From: Bacteroides sp. | GTDB lineage: Bacteria > Bacteroidota > Bacteroidia > Bacteroidales > GCA-2748055 | DNA length: 6,943 bases | Reading direction: 5' to 3' | Assembly (NCBI GenBank): GCA_011048475.1 | Contig: DSDZ01000515.1 | Span: 1-6,943 of the forward strand | Shown here: in pieces, positions 1 to 6,399 of the stretch | Layout of the letters: each line of letters opens with the position of its first letter | Numbering within the stretch: position 1 is the first letter of the stretch | Made by a program: the position numbers and the translations under genes | The notes under the pieces: generated by a model | What the model was told of the DNA's origin: nothing | The model's database searches: none | Seen by the model: the letters and a program-made list of their open reading frames with translations, nothing else

Positions 1-635
1 CGGTGATCCCTTTCGGGGGGAATGTGATCACCCGGGATATCAAGGAAGGGTGCGCCATTCTCCAGCGACAGGCTGAATCGCTCAAGATCCAGTTCGGATC
101 TGCGCTGGGCGATCTGGCCCAGGAGGACAAGGTGGTAACCATCCCCGGGATCTCCGGACGTGACCCCAAGGAGATCAGCTTCAAAAGCCTGGCCTATATC
201 ATCCAGTCCCGGATGGAGGAAATCATCGATGCGGTCATTTACGAGATCGAAAACTCGGGTTACATGGATAAACTGAGTGCGGGAATTGTGCTGACCGGTG
301 GCGGGGCCATGCTGAAACACCTGAACCAGCTGGTCAAGTTCAAGACCGGACTGGATGTCCGCATCGGGTTCCCCAGCGAACGCCTTGCCGCGGATACCCC
401 CGACGAGGTGAACCAGCCCATGTTTGCCACCTCGGTGGGACTGCTGCTGAAAGGTCTCGAATATTATGTGGAGAGAGATGAGGAGATGCCTGTCGAGGAG
501 ACCGTTGAGACCGGGCAGGAAAATGGAAAAGAGGCCGACAGGAAGATCAGGAAAGGGGTCAGGAAAGGAAAAATCCTGGAAAGCCTGAAAAATACGCTCA
601 GCGATATTTTCGACGAGAGCGACGTGAGGATGTAG
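1..635 (+). CDS. ftsA: Cell division protein FtsA, C-terminal part (5' end outside window)
   Basis: FtsA is the actin-like ATPase that tethers FtsZ to the inner membrane and recruits later division proteins. The reading frame is open from the left edge, with the first complete codon at position 3; the GTG there is internal, so about 210 C-terminal residues are visible. The fragment opens with VIPFGGNVITRDI, the usual FtsA strand and helix. It carries the nucleotide-binding glycine motif GIVLTGGGAMLKHL at fragment residues 94-107, and then the GLLLKGLEYY helix that closes the actin-like fold. A charged linker of about 30 residues follows. The protein ends with a basic stretch (RKIRKGVRKGK) and a short amphipathic segment, ILESLKNTLSDIF, which fits the membrane-targeting helix of FtsA. 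Stop TAG at 633-635. It lies 20 bases upstream of ftsZ in the same direction, the classical order, so co-transcription is likely. No truncation other than the window edge. Confidence 0.96.
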   Translation, partial: VIPFGGNVITRDIKEGCAILQRQAESLKIQFGSALGDLAQEDKVVTIPGISGRDPKEISFKSLAYIIQSRMEEIIDAVIYEIENSGYMDKLSAGIVLTGGGAMLKHLNQLVKFKTGLDVRIGFPSERLAADTPDEVNQPMFATSVGLLLKGLEYYVERDEEMPVEETVETGQENGKEADRKIRKGVRKGKILESLKNTLSDIFDESDVRM

Positions 636-655
636 ATAAACCAGAACAGAACACC

Positions 656-2098
656 ATGGAAGAATTAATGAATTTCGATCTGCCCCCGGAAAGGTCATCC
701 ATCATCAAGGTGATCGGTGTCGGAGGAGGCGGCAGCAATGCAGTGAACCATATGTACCGGAAAGGAATCAAGGATGTGAATTTCGTGGTATGCAACACGG
801 ACGCACAGGCCCTGCACAACAGTCCGGTCGCCGTCAAGATCCAGCTCGGGGATATGCTCACCGAGGGAAGGGGTGCGGGCAGCAAAGCCGAGATCGGCAG
901 GGAAGCGGCGATGGAGTCGCTGGACCGCATCAAGGAGGTGCTCGCCAGCAATACGCAAATGGTGTTCATCACGGCCGGCATGGGAGGGGGCACGGGGACC
1001 GGTGCCGCACCCGTGATTGCCCGGGTCGCCAAAGAAATGGGGATACTTACCGTTGCCATAGTCACCATCCCCTTCCGCTTTGAGGGACCCGAGCGCATCG
1101 ACCAGGCAATCAGAGGGATCAATGAGCTGAAAGACCATGTGGATTCATTGCTCGTGATCAACAATGAGAAGCTCCGTGAGATCTACGGCAATTTGAGGGT
1201 CAGCAACGCCTTTGACAAGGCCGACGATGTGCTGGCCATTGCCGCAAGGGGCATCGCTGAGATCATTACAGTGCACGGCTATATCAATGTTGATTTTGCG
1301 GATGTGGAGACCGTGATGAACAACAGCGGGGTGGCCATCATGGGATCCGCCACCGCAACGGGCGAGAACCGGGCCCGGGAAGCCATTGCTGCGGCACTCA
1401 CCTCTCCGCTTCTGAACAACAACGACATTGTCGGAGCCAGGAGTGTGCTGCTGAATATCACCTCGGGGACCGATGAGATCACCATGGATGAGATTTCGGA
1501 GATCACCGACTACGTGGTAGGGGCATCCTCCCGGGATACTACCCTGATCTGGGGACTGGGAAGGGATGAAAGCCTGGGGGAACAGATCAGCGTGACGATC
1601 ATTGCCACCGGCTTCAAGATGAACAGCATCCCAGAACTGTACGTGGGAAAGAAGGAGAAGCACATCATCCCGCTGCGGGATGGCGATCCCGCTGCGGAAA
1701 TGCAGAAAAAATCACATTCCGGTGTGACCGCTTTCCAGGCATCCCTGAAATTTGACGTGAAGGAGGGGGAGAATGCGGAAGAATATGTATTGATGGACCG
1801 GCGGAAGGACTCCGATCAGGATGAGCGGGAGAAGAAGATGGCCGAGCGGGTGCGGAGCCTGAAAGAAACCCATGAGAAGCTGAAAGAGCGGGGATACGTG
1901 ACCAATTCAGGGAACGATGAGATCGAGGAGCTGGAAAACGTGCCGGCTTACGTACGCAAGAAGATCATCATCGACCGCCAGAAGCACTCGGAGGACCAGG
2001 AGGTGTCCCGCTACCGGCTGACCGATGAGGAACAAAACGGGGAAAGCGGCCCCAGGCTCCGCAACGACAACTCTTACCTGCACGACAACGTGGACTGA
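656..2098 (+). CDS. ftsZ: Cell division GTPase FtsZ
   Basis: FtsZ is the tubulin-like GTPase that polymerises into the Z-ring at midcell. All hallmarks are present in 480 residues: the N-terminal nucleotide-binding GVGGGGSNAVNHM (21-33), the tubulin signature GGGTGTG (110-116), and the catalytic T7 loop NVDFADVETVM (211-221) with Asp213 and Asp216. The globular part ends near residue 320. A variable linker follows, with a highly charged predicted helix at about 383-412. The core C-terminal peptide, which contacts FtsA, is NVPAYVRKKI (428-437). Another 43 residues follow it, ending SYLHDNVD, which I recall as typical of Bacteroidota FtsZ. The start is ambiguous. ATG 656 has no Shine-Dalgarno sequence; ATG 668 (residue 5) has GGAAGA four bases upstream. 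Both leave the core intact. The length is above that of E. coli FtsZ (383 residues) because of the linker and tail. Confidence 0.99.
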   Translation: MEELMNFDLPPERSSIIKVIGVGGGGSNAVNHMYRKGIKDVNFVVCNTDAQALHNSPVAVKIQLGDMLTEGRGAGSKAEIGREAAMESLDRIKEVLASNTQMVFITAGMGGGTGTGAAPVIARVAKEMGILTVAIVTIPFRFEGPERIDQAIRGINELKDHVDSLLVINNEKLREIYGNLRVSNAFDKADDVLAIAARGIAEIITVHGYINVDFADVETVMNNSGVAIMGSATATGENRAREAIAAALTSPLLNNNDIVGARSVLLNITSGTDEITMDEISEITDYVVGASSRDTTLIWGLGRDESLGEQISVTIIATGFKMNSIPELYVGKKEKHIIPLRDGDPAAEMQKKSHSGVTAFQASLKFDVKEGENAEEYVLMDRRKDSDQDEREKKMAERVRSLKETHEKLKERGYVTNSGNDEIEELENVPAYVRKKIIIDRQKHSEDQEVSRYRLTDEEQNGESGPRLRNDNSYLHDNVD

Positions 2099-2112
2099 GC
2101 AGCCGCCGTCTC

Positions 2113-2210
2113 GTTCCCGGGCCCGATCAGGGGCAGGCCCACTAGCGCGAGGGTATCCCTTAGGAGGCGCCCTCTGCCACATCCCCCCCGCATGGGATCT
2201 GTTCGGGAAC
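2113..2210. repeat. Nested inverted repeats downstream of ftsZ (possible structured 3' UTR)
   Basis: Four complementary arm pairs are nested in order. GTTCCCG (2113-2119) pairs with CGGGAAC (2204-2210); GATC (2125-2128) with GATC (2196-2199); GGCA (2132-2135) with TGCC (2175-2178); GAGGG (2149-2153) with CCCTC (2170-2174). The two innermost 3' arms are directly adjacent. The nesting would allow one long irregular RNA hairpin starting 14 bases after the ftsZ stop. There is no T-tract after it, so it is not a standard intrinsic terminator. GC-rich DNA makes short helices by chance, so this is only a candidate. Confidence 0.3.
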
Positions 2211-2280
2211 CCGGCGTTACGGACCAAATTCAGGTCAACAATTCTGCCCATTGATTGTTATTATTTCCGTAAGTCTTTCC

Positions 2281-2307
2281 ACAGGTACTCCCTGCCTGTT
2301 TATTTCT
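2281..2307 (+). terminator. Weak terminator-like hairpin
   Basis: A five-base-pair stem, ACAGG (2281-2285) with CCTGT (2295-2299), has a nine-base loop and is followed by the T-rich TTATTTCT. The stem is short and the T-tract is interrupted, so it would be a poor terminator. It is listed because it is the only hairpin-plus-T arrangement between ftsZ and the YceI gene. Confidence 0.2.
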
Positions 2308-2338
2308 AAAGCACCCTCAACAACAGTGTTTCGGATCA

Positions 2339-2368
2339 TGTGGTGATTGATGGTAAATGACCACCACA
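2339..2368. promoter_or_regulatory. Dyad in the YceI gene leader (operator or leader hairpin)
   Basis: A perfect seven-base inverted repeat, TGTGGTG (2339-2345) and CACCACA (2362-2368), is separated by 16 bases. Inside it, TGGT (2351-2354) can instead pair with ACCA (2360-2363) around a five-base loop. That second pairing shares bases with the outer one, so the two folds are mutually exclusive. The dyad ends five bases before the Shine-Dalgarno sequence of the YceI gene. It could be a protein-binding operator or a translation-control hairpin; which of the two is not decidable from sequence. Confidence 0.35.
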
Positions 2369-2373
2369 GAAAT

Positions 2374-2378
2374 AAGGA
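2374..2378 (+). promoter_or_regulatory. Ribosome binding site that sets the YceI start
   Basis: AAGGA lies seven bases before ATG 2386. The upstream in-frame starts, TTG 2347 and ATG 2350, have no such site, fall inside the dyad at 2339-2368, and would put a polar 12-13 residue extension in front of the signal peptide. Confidence 0.6.
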
Positions 2379-2385
2379 TAGCTGT

Positions 2386-2988
2386 ATGAAAAACTACTGC
2401 CATGTCTCCGTGATAATAGCCAGTTTGATAACCATTGGCCTTCACATGCACGCGCAGTTCCATTACACGACGGACAAACGGCGCAGTACAATGACGGTCA
2501 GGGGAACCTCCAATGTCCATGACTGGGAAATGGAGGTTCGGGATTTTACCTGCTCTGTCATGCTTTTTCAGGAACCGGAGACTTTGCAGATACAGACAGT
2601 ACGCTTCGGCGCGAAAGCCGGAAGCATAAGAAACCAGAGTTCCATCATGAATAAAAAAACCCATGATGCCCTGATGACTGACAGATATCCGGACATCACC
2701 TTTCAGGTATCCGCAACGGAAATCCTGAGGATGAACTCGGATTCCTTCAAAGGGTCACTGACCGGGGCCCTTCGACTTGCAGGGGAAACCGGCCGGATCA
2801 TCGTGCCGGTCTCGGGGGAAATCTTATCCGATGCGGAGATAGAAGTATCCGGATCGGTGAAGCTGAGGATGTCAAATTTTGGTATCAGACCGCCCACCGC
2901 CATCCTGGGCACACTGAAGACAGGTGATGAAGTGACGGTTGACTTCCATATGGTGTTAAAAAGAGAACAGGTAACCCATTCACCTTAA
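2386..2988 (+). CDS. YceI-family periplasmic protein
   Basis: This is a 200-residue exported protein of the YceI family, whose known members are periplasmic lipocalin-like barrels that bind isoprenoid or other amphipathic lipids. The start at ATG 2386 is chosen from the AAGGA site and the signal peptide: MKN, a hydrophobic core (about residues 8-20), and probable cleavage after His-Met-His-Ala at residue 23, giving an N-terminal Gln. There is no lipobox, so it should be soluble. Family features include RGTSNVHDWEM (39-49), the helical MNKKTHDALMTDRYPDITF (88-106), the GSLTGALRLAGET strand pair (123-135), and the closing RMSNFGIRPPTAILGTLKTGD block (161-181) before the last strand. Length fits the family. 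The TAA stop is 15 bases before the outer-membrane barrel gene, so the two probably form an operon. The ligand is unknown. Confidence 0.9.
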   Translation: MKNYCHVSVIIASLITIGLHMHAQFHYTTDKRRSTMTVRGTSNVHDWEMEVRDFTCSVMLFQEPETLQIQTVRFGAKAGSIRNQSSIMNKKTHDALMTDRYPDITFQVSATEILRMNSDSFKGSLTGALRLAGETGRIIVPVSGEILSDAEIEVSGSVKLRMSNFGIRPPTAILGTLKTGDEVTVDFHMVLKREQVTHSP

Positions 2989-2994
2989 AATAAT

Positions 2995-3000
2995 GAAGGA
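2995..3000 (+). promoter_or_regulatory. Ribosome binding site of the barrel gene, unusually close to the start
   Basis: GAAGGA ends three bases before ATG 3004, closer than usual. The alternative in-frame ATG 3022 has no purine-rich site at normal spacing, so 3004 is preferred. The choice changes only the polar leader of the signal peptide. Confidence 0.4.
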
Positions 3001-3003
3001 TCC

Positions 3004-4230
3004 ATGAAAAATTCAGAACCCATGAAAAAAACATTTGTAGTTGTATCGCTGCTGGCAACGGCAGTTTTCCTTTACGGGCAGCGTTTTGAAGAACCCGTTA
3101 CAGATACCGCGGAATTCAGCGGTTTGAAAGTAAAGGTCGGGGGTGATTTTACCCTGCAGTTCCAGGGCCTTGAGCACTACAGTGAAGTTGAGGAACTGTA
3201 CGATCTGGTTCCGAACTTCAATTTGCCTACAGCAAACCTGGACATTGATGTGTTGCTGGCGGACGGGATCAGGATGCACATGAGGACATACCTTTCTTCC
3301 CGCCATCATAACGATACCTGGGTTAAAGGGGGACACATCACTGTGAGTCGTCTGGATTTCATCAGGGAAGGTCTCCTGTCGGAATTCATGAACAGGATCA
3401 GTATCAGGGCAGGGCTGGATGAGATCAATTACGGGGACGCCCATTTCAGGCGTACGGATAACGCGGAGGCGATCCACAATCCTTTTGTGGGGAACTTCAT
3501 CATGGATGCTTTCTCTACCGAAGTGTTCGGTGAGGTGATCATCAGGACCGGCGCGTTTATCGGCCTCATCGGGATCTCCAACGGCAAGCTGAACCAGCAT
3601 GTAACGGTCACTGACCGAACCAATCATGATAATCGAATTTCTTTTTACGGAAAGCTGGGATACGACGACCGGCCGGTTGACGCACTGAGGATCAGGCTCA
3701 CCGGCTCATGGTACATGAACCGGGGAACCACAACGGGAACAAATCTCTATGGAGGTGACCGTGCAGGATCGAGGTATTATTCGGTGCTGGTACCGGAAGG
3801 AGGGGATGATATTTTTACCGGTGGCAGGTTCAATCCCGGATTTCTCCAGGTTGCATCTTTTCAGGCAAATCCATTTGTTCAATTCCGGGGTCTGGAATTT
3901 TTCGGCATATATGAATATGTCAGGGGAGGGGAAGCCGATGGGAACGGATCCTATCACCAGGCCGGGGGTGAACTGGTGTACCGGTTTGGAAGAAATGAGC
4001 AATTTTACGCAGGAGCCAGGTATAACCTTGTTTCCGGCAGACAGACTGAAAATGCGGCCAACAGAAGCGTCCGCAGGCTGAACCTGGGTGGAGGATGGTT
4101 TATCACCCCCCGAATCCTGACCAAGATTGAATATGTACGGCAGGACTATTCAGGTGAAGGCTGGACTGGCCAGCGGTTTCAGGGTGCATGGTTCAGGGGA
4201 ATGATGATCGAAGGAACAATCACTTTCTGA
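3004..4230 (+). CDS. Predicted outer-membrane beta-barrel (porin-like), function unknown
   Basis: This is a 408-residue exported protein that I cannot assign to a named family. A signal peptide is clear: MKKTFVVVSLLATAVFLYG at residues 7-25, cleaved before Gln26. The mature part has many alternating polar/aromatic strands (for example 48-55, 88-96, 131-137, 211-219, 227-237, 293-307, 319-329, 333-341, 357-366, 370-379) and ends in GTITF with a terminal Phe, the usual signal of barrels assembled by the BAM complex. I noticed no cysteine. A dense block at about 135-172 (RAGLDEINYGDAHFRR, TDN, NPFVGN, MDAFSTE) looks like the conserved core and may be a pore constriction or ligand-binding region. 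A pore function is inference. It follows the YceI gene by 15 bases and ends 12 bases from the convergent ppiD-like gene. A member of a known porin family (such as phosphate-selective or carbohydrate porins) remains possible. Confidence 0.85.
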   Translation: MKNSEPMKKTFVVVSLLATAVFLYGQRFEEPVTDTAEFSGLKVKVGGDFTLQFQGLEHYSEVEELYDLVPNFNLPTANLDIDVLLADGIRMHMRTYLSSRHHNDTWVKGGHITVSRLDFIREGLLSEFMNRISIRAGLDEINYGDAHFRRTDNAEAIHNPFVGNFIMDAFSTEVFGEVIIRTGAFIGLIGISNGKLNQHVTVTDRTNHDNRISFYGKLGYDDRPVDALRIRLTGSWYMNRGTTTGTNLYGGDRAGSRYYSVLVPEGGDDIFTGGRFNPGFLQVASFQANPFVQFRGLEFFGIYEYVRGGEADGNGSYHQAGGELVYRFGRNEQFYAGARYNLVSGRQTENAANRSVRRLNLGGGWFITPRILTKIEYVRQDYSGEGWTGQRFQGAWFRGMMIEGTITF

Positions 4231-4242
4231 GCGACACCGGTC

Positions 4243-6399
4243 CTAATTGTAGAAGATTTCCAGGCGGTTGTCCTCCACATCGGCGGCCTTGAGCAACGCA
4301 TTGTATGCTTCAAAGTTGCTCCTGGATTCCAGGGCATAGGTGAGCCTGGATACCAGTGCGGGATCAATCGTCTCCGGCATTTCGGGTTCGGTGCGATTGG
4401 TCACGGAGATCACAAATACCCCGCTTTCGCCGGCGAGGGGTTCGGAGATCTCGTCCACCGGCAGGTGCATGGCAGCACCGACAATCTTCGGCTCGAGGCC
4501 GATCCCGGATACGAATGTATTTGAGAACCTCACCTGTGTGGCTTCCCCCACATCTTCCTGGTGCTCGGAGCCGTACTGAGCCAGGTCGCTGACACCAGTC
4601 AGCGCCTCGTTGAGTTGCCGGGCCAGCAGATCGGCTTTCTTCTGTTTTTTAACCTCCTGAACAATCTCCGCCCTCACATCATCCAGCTTGGCATACCCGT
4701 CCTCCCTGGCTTCGGTGAGCACCGCGATGATATATTTCTCGTCGCTCTGGCTGAAGATGTTGCTTACGCTGTTCTCTTCGGCCGAAAAAGCCCATTTGAT
4801 GATCGAGATGGGATCTGTGATACCGGGAATGGATTGCTGGTCTTTTGTAATGTTGGGTGCAAAACGGGGATCCAGGCCGAATTCACGCGCCTGTTCCGTG
4901 AATTTCTCAAGGTTTGTGGCCTTGCCTCTGAATTTGACCGCCCGGTTATAATAATCCTGGTTGGTTTCATCACTTGCGTAAATATTCCGCACGATCACAG
5001 CCAGCTGGATCTTGCGAACCGGCCTGCTCTGTGCTTCGATCCGGATGACATGCATGCCGAAACCGGATTCAGCGACCACCACATCGCCCGTGGAGTTCTC
5101 GAAGCAGGGATTGCTGAATTCGGGGACCATGGCGCCTTCTCTGAACCATCCCAGGTCGCCTCCGATGGCCCTGTTGCTTTCATCGGCCGAGTATTCAAGC
5201 GCGAGCTGGTTGAAATTTCCTCCCCGCTCGATCACCCCTCTGAGGCTGTCCGCCAGGTTTTTGACCACCTCCCTGCTTCCCCTGTACTCCTGCGGATTGA
5301 GGAGAATGTGCCGGGCCCTTACCGAATCGGGCCGCATCTGAACATCGTGCAGCCTGGCCAGTTTAAAAGAATCCTCTTCCCGGTAAGGTCCGAACACCTC
5401 TCCGGTGGAGGCGTTGAAGACAGAATCCCGGATCATTGCAGGTACTTCTTCATAGCTGTAGTACTGCCGGTCAAAAGGCTCATCCGAAACCCCGTTCACG
5501 TACCTGGGTACCTCCTTTTCAGGAGTCCTGCCAAATTCCGCCTTCGTCTGTGCCGTCCAGAATCTTGCACTTTCGATATCTTTTTCACTGGGTTCCACTT
5601 CGAAAACCACGTACTGGAATGTCCTTGAGGCTTCCTGCAGATAGAGGTCCCGGTGATCACGGTAGTATTTTTTCAGGTCCGACTCTGTAAAAGAGATCTC
5701 ATCGTCTGTCACCGCCGAATATGGCTTTGAGATATAGACAAAGTCCGCACTCTTCCCCGTTTCCCTCACATGGTCCTTCAGATCGAGAGAAGAAGGCTGG
5801 AATCCCTGTCTCACCAGGTTGAAATATTTCTGGCTCATCTTCTCATTGATGATCTCCTGCTCAATGAAGAGCCACCTCTTTTTTTCCTGTGCGAATTGCG
5901 GATTGTCCAGTGCATTGAAATAATTGGTCATGATCTCGCGGTTCAGCATGCCTGTTTCCGGATTGGAAAACATCTGCCTCACGATGGGGTGTGGTTCACC
6001 AAGGGAGGGATTCCCGGTCAGTCGCATGGCCTGATCGCCCGTGACCATGGTTTTCAGCTCATCTGCGCTCACGTGGATGCCCAAATCCCGGTAGGAACGG
6101 TCCATAATGGTCTGCCTGACCATCCTTCTCCAGGTTTCCTGCTGGATCTGCCGCTCCATCTCCGCATCCAGGGACTGTCCCCCTGCATTGAGCTCATAAA
6201 ACTCGCGCAGCGCTTTTTCGCGATCCATATACTCGGCAACCCCGATGGCTTTCCCGTTGATCTCCGCCACGGTCCGCTTTGAAAAGGCTGATGTCCCCGA
6301 TCCCAGCATGTCACCCAGGATAAAGGCGAACAGCGCCAGTCCGATCACAATTGCTACCAGCAGTCCTGCCCTGTTTCTTATATTCTGCAATGTTGCCAT
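4243..6399 (-). CDS. ppiD: PpiD/SurA-like membrane-anchored peptidyl-prolyl cis-trans isomerase
   Basis: A 718-residue periplasmic foldase anchored in the inner membrane. Order: short cytoplasmic N-terminus; one membrane helix (about 11-32, AGLLVAIVIGLALFAFILGD); a SurA/PpiD-type helical chaperone region (about 40-250) starting at VAEINGKAIGVAEY; a degenerate parvulin-like unit (about 258-354); a canonical parvulin domain (about 358-456); and two further weak parvulin-like units to about 672. The canonical domain keeps all active-site positions: His364 (VRARHILL), Asp406 (YSAD), Met424 and Phe428 (MVPEF), His450 (GMHVI), plus the GGDLGWF turn (413-419). Activity is therefore expected, unlike E. 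coli PpiD, whose parvulin domain is reported inactive. It is longer than E. coli PpiD (623 residues), but I recall Bacteroidota versions near 700. Start ATG 6397-6399 has only a weak purine stretch upstream. It lies downstream of a CNNM/CorC gene on the same strand, a pairing I recall as common in Bacteroidota. The symbol is by family resemblance. Confidence 0.93.
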   Translation of the reverse strand: MATLQNIRNRAGLLVAIVIGLALFAFILGDMLGSGTSAFSKRTVAEINGKAIGVAEYMDREKALREFYELNAGGQSLDAEMERQIQQETWRRMVRQTIMDRSYRDLGIHVSADELKTMVTGDQAMRLTGNPSLGEPHPIVRQMFSNPETGMLNREIMTNYFNALDNPQFAQEKKRWLFIEQEIINEKMSQKYFNLVRQGFQPSSLDLKDHVRETGKSADFVYISKPYSAVTDDEISFTESDLKKYYRDHRDLYLQEASRTFQYVVFEVEPSEKDIESARFWTAQTKAEFGRTPEKEVPRYVNGVSDEPFDRQYYSYEEVPAMIRDSVFNASTGEVFGPYREEDSFKLARLHDVQMRPDSVRARHILLNPQEYRGSREVVKNLADSLRGVIERGGNFNQLALEYSADESNRAIGGDLGWFREGAMVPEFSNPCFENSTGDVVVAESGFGMHVIRIEAQSRPVRKIQLAVIVRNIYASDETNQDYYNRAVKFRGKATNLEKFTEQAREFGLDPRFAPNITKDQQSIPGITDPISIIKWAFSAEENSVSNIFSQSDEKYIIAVLTEAREDGYAKLDDVRAEIVQEVKKQKKADLLARQLNEALTGVSDLAQYGSEHQEDVGEATQVRFSNTFVSGIGLEPKIVGAAMHLPVDEISEPLAGESGVFVISVTNRTEPEMPETIDPALVSRLTYALESRSNFEAYNALLKAADVEDNRLEIFYN

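Larger units (their letters stand above)
2099..2385. other. Gene-free stretch between ftsZ and the YceI gene
   Basis: No credible gene is seen here. The left half (to about 2220) is visibly GC-rich, with a run of seven C at 2183-2189 and nested inverted repeats. The right half is more AT-rich and holds a weak terminator-like hairpin and a dyad just upstream of the YceI ribosome binding site. I found no convincing Bacteroidota promoter (TTTG, about 20 bases, TAnnTTTG) in it; the nearest candidates around 2258-2269 have at least two mismatches in the -7 box. Whether ftsZ reads through into the YceI gene cannot be decided from the sequence. Confidence 0.6.

Noticed and set aside
598..1663. Two open frames of 188 and 172 codons on the minus strand, opposite ftsZ
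   Set aside because: They are antisense to the highly conserved FtsZ core. Their low-complexity Pro, Ser and His composition is typical of reverse-strand shadows.
2162..2254. AGGAGG at 2162-2167 with a downstream ATG at 2192 that could start a 20-codon peptide
   Set aside because: Spacing of 24 bases is too long for initiation, and the peptide has no recognisable feature. The motif is better explained as part of the GC-rich repeat region.
2025..2309. Plus-strand open frame running from ftsZ into the intergenic region
   Set aside because: It begins out of frame within ftsZ, has no ribosome binding site, and its product is rich in Arg, Pro and Thr without recognisable structure.
2347..2385. 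Upstream starts TTG 2347 and ATG 2350 for the YceI gene
   Set aside because: They lack a Shine-Dalgarno sequence, overlap the dyad, and would add a polar extension ahead of a clear signal peptide that starts at ATG 2386.
4561..5628. Long open frame of 355 codons on the plus strand, opposite ppiD
   Set aside because: It lies wholly antisense to a well-supported coding sequence, and its translation shows no family motif or signal. Codon bias of the real gene explains it.
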